In this document: positions 29,521-39,595 of the stretch, piece by piece | Layout: the number at the start of each line of letters is the position of its first letter | How positions within the stretch are numbered: position 1 is the stretch's first letter | Assembly (NCBI RefSeq): GCF_000213175.1 | Contig: NW_009799102.1 | Coordinates: 3,207,050 to 3,271,049 of the forward strand | DNA length: 64,000 nucleotides | Source: Neurospora tetrasperma FGSC 2508 | Taxonomy: Eukaryota; Ascomycota; Sordariomycetes; Sordariales; Sordariaceae | Reading direction: 5' to 3' | The notes under the pieces: model-generated | The model's input: the letters and a program-made list of their open reading frames with translations, nothing else | The model's database searches: none | What the model was told of the DNA's origin: nothing | Position numbers and translations under genes: made by a program

Positions 29521-31759
29521 ATGCCCAGACTGAACAGGACTCGATATCTAACATGCTTCTATTGTGGCCGCAAGACCTCGACCCCATGGAACAGCTCCAT
29601 CCGCAACTTCGAATGCCGGAACTGCGACGCAACAAACTACCTTGATGGCGTAGGTCTCCCTGCTGTCTTGAATCTATCCAGCTGACCTGGTTGGCGCATA
29701 TTGCACCTGTATACTGACACGTTCTCTTTGCTCCGCTAGAACGGCGACATCACTGATCCTCCTGTAGCGACCGAGTACGAAGCAAGTCCTGCCAAGTTTG
29801 CCACGACGCGAGCAACTTCGCCCACCGTCGGTTCCTCGAGCGCCAGCGTCTTCTGCAACAAGTGTTTGGCTAACCAGGACAAGCTTCGAGCTGTTCTGGC
29901 CCAGTATCTCCCGGATCCCGACGATTCTGAATACGAAGAGCGATGTAGGAACATCTACAAGTTCCGACGGTTGCAAGAGCGCCTCTATCCTCAAATGTGC
30001 GCCGAATGCGAACCGCGCGTCCAGAAGAAACTAGGCGAAGCAGCTTACACGGCAAAAACCGATGTCTTACTCTGGATGATCGAGAGAAGCAACAAGCAGC
30101 GACAGCAAGTTACAGGATGGAGTTGGCTGAACGTCTTCGACTCTTTGGGGAGGTGGCTACGGACTGCTAGCTTGGTGCTTCAACTCCTTTGGCACCTCTC
30201 CATAATGCTCATGCTGTTCAAGGCGGCCATCGTGACGCGGTTGGGTGAAACGCCGAACCCGTGGACTCTGAGAGCTGTGAATACATGCTTTTGGTTTTTC
30301 AACCTTCTGCCGTCAACCGACCGGCTAAGTGGTTGGAGTCTCACTACTGCGATCCTAAGCGTCTGGTGGAATCCACAGTATCCTCAGCTACACCGAGGCT
30401 TTACAAAACACATAACTGGGTTTCGAGCCTGGTACATGTATCAGGCCATTCTAGTCTTTATGCGATTTTGGGTCAGGAGGTTACCCATCTTAGCTGGCCC
30501 GGAGCAAGCAGAGCTGAATATGCCGGCAGCCGCGCATGTTTTTTGGGCCGGCTTTGCAATTCTTGTAAGTCATCTTGCTGGCCCCTTCATAGTCCAATCA
30601 TGACTAACATTTGCTTCAGGTTCACCTCCTCGCTCCTCGTGCTATCCGTATTGACATGGCGCCCCTATTCGGGACCACCTCTAAACCATCCGCACCACAA
30701 GGCGGATCTGTAACACAACCGTCTACATATAGGCCGACAACGGCGAATACGGCAGCAGCAGCTACGGGTCCGAGACGATCAGGAAGAGCAGTGAAGCCAT
30801 CGGCCCAATTACTTGCTGCGCGATCTTCATTCTCATCATCACTGCCACCGGCCCCAGCTCCAGCGCCAGCTCCGGCTCCGGTTGCGGCTCCGGCCCCGAC
30901 ACCGGACGAAAAACCAGACGAAATCAAGGTCATGGTTGACTTGCTGGACGAGATAGTCAATGGCCCATCTAGCCCAGCATCTCCAACACCATCAATAGAC
31001 CATTCACCATTCTTCGTGCCACGGGTAGGAAGGTCTAATGTTCCGACCACTCCAGGGTCTCAATTCTCCCCAACACCATGCCGCTTTGGTACTGGTGCTA
31101 GCACTGGCACTGGCCCTTCCTTCTCGTCTCTTGGTCCAGCTGCCAACACAAGGTCAGCAACGGCTGCTTACACGCAGGAAATGGACTGGACGCCTACTCA
31201 GTCACAGTACCGCGCCTTCCAAACCGTCGGCCAGCGAGAAAACCAAGGCTTTAACGAGGCTCCTACCGATGAGAACAAGGGACCTTTCTGGTATCGTGTA
31301 CCACCAGCGCCAACAGCGCCCGCTCAGAGGTTAAATAACTACCTCACAAAACAACCACGCATCATCGCCCCCCGCCACACGGCACCTCGGCCAGGCACAG
31401 GGATACCATCCTTCGGAAGTACTGCGCTTGTCAACACTCCGCAGAAACAGATTCTCGGGAGGATCAATAACAACGACCACATGACCATGACTATGAGGAG
31501 AGATGCTGGAGAGGATACGGGAATCGATCCCACCCCGGCACGGGTTGCTTTTGCGCCGCCCAAGTTCTTTGTGCCTCCGCCGCAGAACGATCCCAGGAAC
31601 TCGCTCTCCGAAATGCTAGGTCGCAGCTTTAGCCTGAGTCAGGAGGAGGAGGAGGAGCAACGCGAGGCGGAGAGGGAGGAGGCTGAGAAGAAGAGTAGAG
31701 GCTGGTTAGGCGGTGGGTTGCTTACTTTTAGGTCGACGCCGGCGAAAAAGGACCAGTGA
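29521..31759 (+). CDS. ima1: Inner nuclear membrane protein Ima1 (Samp1/NET5 family)
   Basis: Three exons, 29521-29649, 29740-30564 and 30620-31759, give 697 residues. The N-terminal Ima1 domain has two CxxC zinc-binding pairs (CFYCGRKT and FECRNCDATNYLDG) and further pairs VFCNKCLANQDKL and MCAECEPRVQKKL. Several membrane spans follow (about residues 150-320: LVLQLLWHLSIMLMLFKA, ILVFMRFWVRRL, AHVFWAGFAILVHLL). The C-terminal 370 residues are low complexity with a Pro-Ala repeat (PAPAPAPAPAPVAAPAP) and an acidic coiled coil near the end. Ima1 and animal Samp1 sit in the inner nuclear membrane and link chromatin to the LINC complex. All introns are phase 0 with consensus signals. The ATG at 29521 starts just before the first CxxC, as in homologues. 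Confidence 0.92.
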
Positions 31760-32304
31760 AGCTGGGATTTGGGTTGAGATTATTGAAATGAATAATTGTT
31801 GAGCATTATCTGGTTGGTCCTGCATTGTGGAGTTGGGTTTCTTGTTAGGCAATGGATGTTCTTTTGCATTTTAAGGAACATGGGAGTCTTTTGCATAACA
31901 ATGGGCGTTTTGTACATGTGCATAGATACCAGCGGTGTCATGGCCGTATATGAGGTGTGAAGTACGGGCTCGATACAGATAAACACCAACATAATGGATT
32001 CAAGAGGCGCGTGTGTTTCAGGATACCTTCTAGAACGGGGATCGGTGTTTAATATTGGGGTGTTTGCGCGTGGTTCAGGCATACAATGCTCGCCCTTCTC
32101 TTATATATATACTTAACTACCCTGAAGGATGGCTCATAAACTTGTTCTTGGCCACTCTTCGAACGGCATACTCCCAAAGCAAACCGCTGTATTTCGCTCT
32201 TGGTCTTTCGTCAACCTCCGTCGTCCTCGAGTCTTTGTATTCCCAGAACGAGCAACCCCTCCACCAAAGGTTACTACTCTGTAATGCTAGTTAGATCTCA
32301 ATCA
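31760..32304. other. Intergenic region between convergent genes
   Basis: About 550 bases between ima1 and the end of the open extension downstream of dsc3. No gene, repeat or RNA was recognised. Confidence 0.45.
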
Positions 32305-32472
32305 TTCTTCCTCTACCCACTCCTGAACCCTCCCCCCAGCAAATCTGTAGATAGACCAGGACATGATGCCAAATGCAGCCACGAACCGGCAGAAGTCCCA
32401 CGCTCCGACCCAATGCGCCATCTCCATAAAGACGTCCCCAATCCACCTCACCAGCGGATCCTGACCACTTCC
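32302..32472 (-). other. Open in-frame extension after the dsc3 stop codon
   Basis: After the TAG at 32475-32473 the same frame continues for 56 sense codons to a TGA at 32304-32302. It encodes GSGQDPLVRWIGDVFMEMAH, a Trp-rich, partly hydrophobic segment (FVAAFGIMSWSIYRFAGG) and an acidic end. It could be a readthrough extension, an alternative spliced end, part of a longer ancestral protein, or chance. Confidence 0.35.
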
Positions 32473-33585
32473 CTACTGATCAGACGAGAACACCCTCAAC
32501 AGCCCGATCCCAAACCCAAACACCACCCCAAACGCAATAGAAACCCGCCATCGCTTCGACAGCATCCCCTCCTCCCTCAACAACCAAGCAATGGCCCCCA
32601 AGGGGAACACAAACCCAATAAACATGCCCTTGACGAGCGTATCCACCATGCCATTGAACCCATCCGTTTCGGCACCTATTGGTTCCGGAACCAACCCGCT
32701 GCCGTCATCGCTTTCTACCATGCCCGGTCCGCCGACGCCACCGTGGTTGTTGTCTATCCAGGCGTCCTCCATGGATCGCAAAGTATCAGGGGACGGCATG
32801 GTGTCGGGAGTAAAGCGCGAGGCTTGGATGGAGGTGAATTGTAGACGGAGCTGGTTCACTTCTGCGGGTGTAAAGCCAGCGGAGAGAAAGCGGTCGAAGC
32901 CACGGGGGCGGTTGCGGTCTGTTGTTGTTGTTGTCGTTGCTTGGCCGGCGGAGGCGTTGATCCGGGATCTGGATTCTCCTGTTGACAAGGAGGAGGAGGA
33001 GGGTTGAAGGCCGGTGGTGCGGCTGGTTTTCCCGCTGCCGGCACCGGAACCAATATCCGAGAGGTTGGAATCGACGGATCCAACGGGGGCAGGTACAAAC
33101 GCCGCGGCTGCTGCCTCGGTGGCTAATTCTTCGTCTGTGAGCTCGTCGCCTATACTGCAGTTCACGTACACACGTTGCTGCTGATGCTGACGATCAACGG
33201 CTTTCCCCTTGCCCTTGGCGTCCATGACCATGGGCGGCGGCGGTGGCGGTCGGAGAACGGAGCTCACGACGGCGGTGTCGGGAAGAATCTTGCCGGCGTG
33301 GATGAAGCGGAGGCGGCTCCGGGCCGCTTTGGCGGTTGTTTCATCTTTACTGTCTTTGCTGGAAGAATGGAGGCGCTCGCGGATGCGATGCTTGAGAGCG
33401 ACGATGGTGGTGCGGTTGGGGGAGGGTATGTCGAGGTGGAGGTCAGGAAGGGAGGCGCTGAATCTGACTGTGAGGTGGAGGGATGGTGAAAATGGTTTGT
33501 TTGATGATGAGGCTGTAATCATCCGGGGAACTGGTGGTCTGGAAGCTCGATTGGAGGGCGAGCTATTTTCCCAGTCGTCACTCAT
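32473..33585 (-). CDS. dsc3: Dsc3, ubiquitin-like membrane subunit of the Dsc E3 ligase
   Basis: A single exon of 370 residues from the ATG at 33585 (MSDDWENSSPSNRASRPPVP). A ubiquitin-like DUF2407 domain occupies about residues 34-150 (LHLTVRFSASLPDLHLDIPS.., RLRFIHAGKILPDTAVV). After a low-complexity linker comes the C-terminal DUF2407_C part: FDRFLSAGFTPAEVNQLRLQF and two membrane spans (KGMFIGFVFPLGAIAWLL and WRVSIAFGVVFGFGIGLLRVF). Dsc3 belongs to the Golgi/endosome Dsc ubiquitin ligase, which activates the SREBP homologue in some fungi and degrades orphan membrane proteins. The frame is open upstream to 33765 but without an ATG that fits the family. The reading frame stays open for 56 codons after the TAG (see findings). 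Confidence 0.92.
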   Translation of the reverse strand: MSDDWENSSPSNRASRPPVPRMITASSSNKPFSPSLHLTVRFSASLPDLHLDIPSPNRTTIVALKHRIRERLHSSSKDSKDETTAKAARSRLRFIHAGKILPDTAVVSSVLRPPPPPPMVMDAKGKGKAVDRQHQQQRVYVNCSIGDELTDEELATEAAAAAFVPAPVGSVDSNLSDIGSGAGSGKTSRTTGLQPSSSSLSTGESRSRINASAGQATTTTTTDRNRPRGFDRFLSAGFTPAEVNQLRLQFTSIQASRFTPDTMPSPDTLRSMEDAWIDNNHGGVGGPGMVESDDGSGLVPEPIGAETDGFNGMVDTLVKGMFIGFVFPLGAIAWLLREEGMLSKRWRVSIAFGVVFGFGIGLLRVFSSDQ

Positions 33586-34459
33586 GGTCGAATTTCGAGT
33601 AGCTCCGTGAGACCACCGATATGGAGGCTTTTTGCGTAAGAAAACCGACCGTATATACTGGATTTCCGGTTTCGGGCTGAGCAAGATGAAAGCGGCTGTC
33701 AGAAATGGTCGATGATTTGGAACGCAAGCAAGAGATGAAGTGACAATTGAGAATAGACACAGCACCTAGGCTCTGATTTGGCACGGTGGTCTAAATAGAA
33801 AGGATCAAGGACAAAGTAATGCCGATGAGAGTCAAAGGCAGAGCAGCTAAGACATGCGTATTAACTATTACAAGTTATGTGATATAGTGGCCTATGTAGA
33901 TCTATGAGGCCATCAAGGTTCACTGACTTTTTGGTTTGTGAGCTTTGAGAAAGGAAGTGAGTGTGCTGTTGTACAAGGGAAGTGGAAGTAGGTACCTGCC
34001 CAGAACAGGCCAAGCTCCCCCAACCTTCCCCACTCTGACTTGGAGATCTCCATGACGTTTATGCATCTAGCGGGGATACCTGATTGCATGAACTAGAGAA
34101 CCTACCTAACGACGCGCCTGATTCTTCAACACTGCAACCACCACTAAGGTACCGGTACAACATCATGTTCCTTTCCACATCAACACCCTTTTATAACGTA
34201 CTCATACAAGCCCTCCAGTTGGACTTTTTGGAAGAACCGCAAAATTACGTGTCGCTGGTTGTTCCCTTGTTTGGCATACTTGCCTCCTAAACCTCGACCC
34301 AGACCCTTTTTCCTCTCAACCGGCCAATAGGTAAATATCCTACATTATTTAGGCAATTCATTTTCCACAGCAAAGATGATGTCCATCTGACAATTAGCAA
34401 CTCCATCTTGATATCCGGACGAAAGAAATCGTATCCAGCAGCTCAGCATCGGCGAGTGC
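33586..34459. other. Intergenic region between dsc3 and the GTPase gene
   Basis: About 870 bases. It holds the dsc3 promoter and leader and the 3' UTR of the GTPase gene. A 68-codon frame at 34084 is not supported. Confidence 0.5.
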
Positions 34460-36626
34460 CTACAAGTGACGGCTCCACGCACGGCCCGGAGTCGGGCCAT
34501 TCGGGAATCCACACAGCGCATCAACCATGACCTTGCCCGCATCCTTGACCGTCTCCTTAGCCTTGTCTCGACGCTTTCCATGGGCAATGCCTATCTCCTT
34601 CTTTCTCATGTGGCTCAGGGTAAAGTTGACAATGCCGCGGAATGCGTCGTCGACGTTCTCACCCGTCTTTGCCGAGCACTCGCCATAGCCGGCAACACGG
34701 GAGTGGTAGGCTGCGCTGCGACCCATGTCGGCCATGACAGGCTCCTTTCGAGGCAGAAAGCTGAGGCCGAGAGGCGGGAAGGCAGGGCGGAGATCTTTCT
34801 TGAGGCCGAGGAGAAAGCGAGGGCAATCGATGAGGGAGCGGTCGAGTTTGGGTTTCCACTGGATAAGACATTGGGTTAGTCACCTAAGCGGTTTCATCCT
34901 GAAAACCATGGTGGAGACGTACTGTATCGCAGATGGACGGAAGATTCTTGACGTCCTCGATGCTGTAGCAGATGATGGCAGCTTGGAAAAAGTTGGAAGC
35001 TAGCTGGGTGGTCCGCTCATTAGCAATGTTACCTGGGAAGTCCCAGAGCTCGATAGTGACGAGCTTTCCGTCATCAGCGATGATGGAGAAACTGTGATAA
35101 TCCGTAGCACGGGACGAGGGAGCGGTTGGGATTTGGTGGTCGGTAATCGGCGAGTGCTGAGGAGTGACATCTGATATCTTTTCCTAGATTGGGTGTTAGC
35201 ATGTCTTTTGTGGTAGGGTCAATGGCGAGTGCCTACTTGCCTCGACAAATTCTCCTGTAACAAGACGACTATTCGCTTTGCATTAGCATCTTTCCCCATT
35301 TCCATTATCATGACGAGAGTACTCACTTGGCCAACGCCGTCTTGCCTGCGTGAGCATCACCAACCAGGCAAATCTTGATCTTTCTCTCCTGTCCAGAAGA
35401 AGAACCTGAGACGGAGCGCAACTTCTCGGAGCCAGGCACCCATGACCAGGAGCTCAGTCGGCTAAACACCTCCCGGGTGCCGACAGATGAAGTACCTGCT
35501 TGCTTGGAAGCACGGCTGCTTCTGATACTCCTCAGGCTCATCTTGGACAAGCCACGCTTGAGAGTGTTGGTAAGCTTGCTGCGCTTGGAAGCAGGTCGCT
35601 CCAGCGTGTCGGCTTGGGAGTCCTGGACAAACCGTTAGCAGCCACTTCATCTACGTTATGGTGCTGGGCTAAGGATGGACGCACAGCTTGACGCTTGATG
35701 CTCCTCCGCTTGAGAACGCTAAGCATAGAGTCGTCCACCTTCGGCCAAATGGTCTTCGCATCGTCCTCCTTGACAATTTCAGTCTTGACCTGGTTCAGTT
35801 TGATCTCCCTCAGGATAGTAGGCTTTATAGGGGTGGGTTTGCGAATGCGGCGATACTTCGGGGCGTCGTTTTGGTTCTCCTTGTCTGAGTCGCCGCCGTC
35901 TTCTATCTCCATCATCGCATAACGAACGACGGTGGACGCCAGTCCAGATTCATCAGTTTGGGGTTCGGCACTGCTCATTTCGATGTCGTCTCTTTCTGGT
36001 CCGTGTTCCACAGGGTCTTCATAGATTATGAAGTCATCATTCTCGACACCCGCCAACCAGTCGTCCATCCTGTCGGTGGCTAAGAATTCAACACCGCCTC
36101 TATCGTCAACAAGCGCTACGCCATACATAGGCACCGGATCCTTAATCTGGTGGTCGATGTTGTCGCAAGGCCTACGGGATCGGGATCCCGAGTGTATGTA
36201 CCTATAACTGTGGTGGTGGTGGTTCTGGTGACCCGATGAAGGTGCCTTGGTACGAGTCTTGATGTTCTGAATCTCGCGCCAATCCAAGCCAGGGATGTTT
36301 GTTTCGAATTGGTGATTCGGATGATAGTCTCTATGGGGTCTGGAAGGGGCTCGACCCGCCCTCGAGGACGTATGATGGACTTCTGAGGTTGAAGGATGAG
36401 GGAAAGGACTGCGAGATTGATAGCGCGCTGATTGATCACCGCCTGTGTTGGTTGCTGGAGACGAGTCAAGCTGTCTGGCAGGACAAAGGCGGGGAGGGAC
36501 CCGTAACTTGAAGCTATACGGAGCCGATTCATAGCTCGGTGACGGAGGTGGTCGCATTCCGTTGGCGGGAAGGGGATGACCACCGACCATACGCAACGGT
36601 ATGCTAGGAGTTGGCGATCGCACCAT
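34460..36626 (-). CDS. Atypical Rho-like small GTPase with long N-terminal extension
   Basis: Five exons (35685-36626, 35327-35622, 35241-35268, 34923-35183, 34460-34858) give 641 residues. The first 395 residues are low complexity: proline-, histidine- and serine-rich, then an acidic patch and basic stretches. A GTPase fold follows. G1 is GDAHAGKTALAN (402-413), G3 is ELWDFPGN, G4 is LLGLKKDLRP as in Rho proteins (VGLKKDLR), and G5 is GECSAKTGEN. The segment before G4 (CDTWKPKLDRSLIDCPRFLL) also reads like Rho. Normal Rho proteins have about 200 residues and a C-terminal CaaX box; this one has no prenylation cysteine at its end (GRAWSRHL). G3 has DFPG instead of DTAG, lacking the Thr-Ala pair. 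Intron 3 (35184-35240) uses a GC donor (GAG|GCAAGT) with a GCTAAC branch. Exon 3 is only 28 nt. Frame continuity across all four introns supports the model; function is unknown. Confidence 0.82.
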
Positions 36627-37840
36627 GTTGGCGGCGACGGTGGAGAAGAGCAAGAAGGACTAGAAGCTGTATCAATGGAAAAGGGAAAAAGTGCTGGAAC
36701 AAGACGGATGATTGAAGAAGAAAGAGGGGCGCAAACTATCGTGATCGGATGTCTGGTTGTTTGCTGGGGTGATCAAGGTCGCGAATGCAAAGAATGGACA
36801 AAAAAAATGAGAACAAGGCCTTCGCGAAACAATCTAGCTACAATTTCGCAAGCGCCTAACCACAGCCAACTCTGATCCAAGCAAAAAAGACACAGCAAGC
36901 TGAACAAGCTGTGGCTGGTGCAGAGATCGGGCCGGCAAAAGGTGGAATGGTTTTAAAGGTCCTTGGGCAGGGTAGATGGGATGAAAGGCAAAAGTTATCT
37001 GGTTGCCCTAGGAGACATTAGCGACAGGCGGACGACACATTCACGCAGGAACATGATCGAAGCAACCTGACGATGGTTTTGGTTCCAGTTTACCATGTCG
37101 TTTTCGCTGGATGAGATCAGGCCTGATGATAAGATGGACAGACCAACGGTGAAAAAGAAGAGCATATTGGTCGTCGAGCGTCGATGGTCATCATCGAATC
37201 CCACAGAAGTTGTGTGACTTGCTCAAGGTCTGCCAAACACTTGAACAAGGTCAAGACTGGAATCGCCGAGTTCACATAGAGGTATGTATGTATCTCGACG
37301 TCTCGGTATTAAATATCATCCTTAACCAACCTGTTCCATCATGTCGTGTTGAAGAAGTGGCCTACTCTCGCAACTAGTCTGTTATCTGGTACAGTCCAAA
37401 TATCTTCTGCTCCGAATCTCTTCCTTTGTTTACCTTGAGAGATGATCCCCCAATTCAAGCTGACAATGCAAGATACAAGAGCCGGTGACCATGAGGGATG
37501 TTGTTGATATGCTGGGTATATGCATAATGATATATGCAACTATCACAGTAACCATACACACACACGCTTATGTACTTGTGCACTAGAGGTACATATAGTA
37601 CCGCCCGGCAGGAGCCGGCATAAGCCCCACTTCCCCGGATTGCGACATTTGAGCGGAGAAGGGATTCCGTGGTGCGAGGCCCGATTACGGAGTCATACTG
37701 ACTGCTATGGTGTATCAAAAGCGTAATGGTGCAATAACCCGTGAAAGATAAAAAGGTTTACGCATCTCAATACAATTACAGTATTACCTCTTCTGTTAAC
37801 CAACTTGCCTTGTCCCTGTGACTCTGTCGTTTTTGTCTTC
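36627..37840. other. Divergent promoter region, GTPase / kynurenine aminotransferase
   Basis: About 1.2 kb between divergent genes. A few short open frames, none convincing. No RNA gene was seen. Confidence 0.5.
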
Positions 37841-39309
37841 ATGAGCGGATTGCTGCTCCCAATCCTCCGTCGGCCTTCGTCGTTGATTTCCACTGGCTTT
37901 GTCGTGAAATCACCTCAACCACTTCTTCAACCACAGCGTCATCATCTTCACTACTCCTACCGCCTAATGAGCGCAAAACTCAAGCCCGCCGCCCGCGTGG
38001 CCGGCAACCGCCAGGATGTTTGGTGAGTGATCATGAGAAAGAAGCCTCACTTACACTGGGAAGAGAATGGCTTGGTTAACATGTGGAGTTCAGGACCATC
38101 GTCAACGAGGCCGCCGCCGCCTCGCCCAGACAGCCCATCGTCAACATGGGCCAGGGTTTCTTTGGCTACAACCCTCCCGAGTTCATCCTGAACGCGGCCA
38201 AGAAGGCTCTGGACCGAGTCGAATGCAACCAGTACTCCCCAACCCGCGGCCGTCCTAGGCTAAGGAAGGCCCTCTCCAAGGCCTATGCGCCTCACTGGGG
38301 GCGTGAGCTGGATCCAGAGACCGAGATCACCATCACTACGGGCGCCAACGAGGGTATGCTCAGCGCCTTCATGGCCTTCATCGAGCCGGGTGACGAGGTT
38401 ATTGTGTTTGAGCCTTTCTTCGACCAGTATATCAGCAACATCGAGATGCCCGGCGGCAAGATCGTGTATGTGCCCATGCACCCGCCCAAGGAGGGCCACA
38501 TCAAGACGCTGTCGGCGTCCGAGTGGACCATTGACTTTGACGAGCTCGAGCGCGCCGTCACTCCGCGCACCAAGATGCTCGTCATCAACACCCCGCACAA
38601 CCCCGTTGGCAAGGTCTTCTCGCGCGCCGAGCTCGAGCGCATCGCCGACTTGTGCGTCAAGAACCAGATCATCATTCTCTCGGATGAAGTCTACGACCGC
38701 CTCTTTTACACCCCCTTTACCCGCATGGCTACCTTGTCCCCCGAGGTCGAGAAGATCACCCTCACCGTCGGCTCCGCCGGCAAGAACTTTTACGCCACCG
38801 GCTGGCGCGTCGGCTGGCTCATGGGCCCTGCCGAGCTGATCCAGTACGTGGCCGCCGCGCACACGCGCATCTGCTACTCGTCCGTCTCGCCCCTCCAAGA
38901 AGCCTGCGCCATCGGCTTCGAGGAGGCCGACCAACAGGGGTTCTGGACGCAATGCATCGAGGATATGCAGAACAAGATGAGCCGGTTCAACGCCATCTGG
39001 GACGAGCTCGGCCTGCCGTACTCAATCCCCGAGGGCGGGTACTTTGTCATGGCCAACTTGAACAAGGTGGAGATTCCTGAGGGGTACCCCTTCCCGCCAC
39101 ATGTGGCGGAGCGCCCGAGGGATTTCAAGCTGGCGTGGTTCTTGATTCAGGAGCTGGGCGTGGCGGCGATCCCACCCAGTGAGTTTTATACGGATGTGAA
39201 TGCGCATATTGTGGAGGACTGGTTGCGGTTCGCGGTGTGCAAGCCTGATGAGGTGTTGGAGGATGCTAAGGAGAGGCTGAGGGGGTTGAAGAAGTTTATT
39301 AAGCAGTAA
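37841..39309 (+). CDS. Kynurenine aminotransferase (Bna3-type, PLP-dependent), probably dual-targeted
   Basis: Two exons, 37841-38022 and 38094-39309, are joined across a 71-nt GTGAGT..GTTAAC..CAG intron, giving 465 residues from the first ATG. The class I/II aminotransferase fold shows MGQGFFGYNPPEFIL, NQYSPTRGRPRLRKAL, TTGANEGMLSAFMAFI, VINTPHNPVGKVFSRAEL, SDEVYDRLFY and the PLP-lysine motif GSAGKNFYATGWRVGW (Lys291). These match kynurenine-oxoglutarate transaminase / cysteine-S-conjugate beta-lyase. It converts kynurenine to kynurenic acid as a side branch of tryptophan breakdown. The first 42 residues (MSGLLLPILRRPSSLISTGF..) look like a mitochondrial presequence. A second in-frame ATG at 37967 (MSAKLKPAARVAGNRQDVW) would start a cytosolic form of 423 residues. 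Confidence 0.94.
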
Positions 39310-39595
39310 AAGGGGGAATAGAGATGGTGGTCATAGATCTTGCGATGATTTGAACAGAGGATTTTGGAAAGACAATACCTTTGCTACTACACGGTGACCT
39401 TCCATATGAAGGCATTTCAGACAGTCAGAGTGCGTATTCTCTTCCTTTTGCCCCTCAAAACACATTTTAAGGGTCTATTAGGTAGGGCTTGATTGAAACG
39501 ATCTAATAGCATTTAGAGCACAGCCAAACTCTTAAAACCCCATCCTCTGTATCATGAGTGATGATCAGTCCTCATTTGACCTTTATTTTCTAGTG
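39310..39595. other. Spacer between convergent genes
   Basis: The 286 bases between the stop codons of the aminotransferase and the aldehyde dehydrogenase hold both 3' UTRs. Confidence 0.6.

Noticed and set aside
32200-32844. 214-codon plus-strand frame opposite dsc3
   Set aside because: Antisense to the conserved membrane part of Dsc3; Pro/His-rich with no family features. It does cover the open extension, so it was weighed as an alternative reason for that extension being stop-free.
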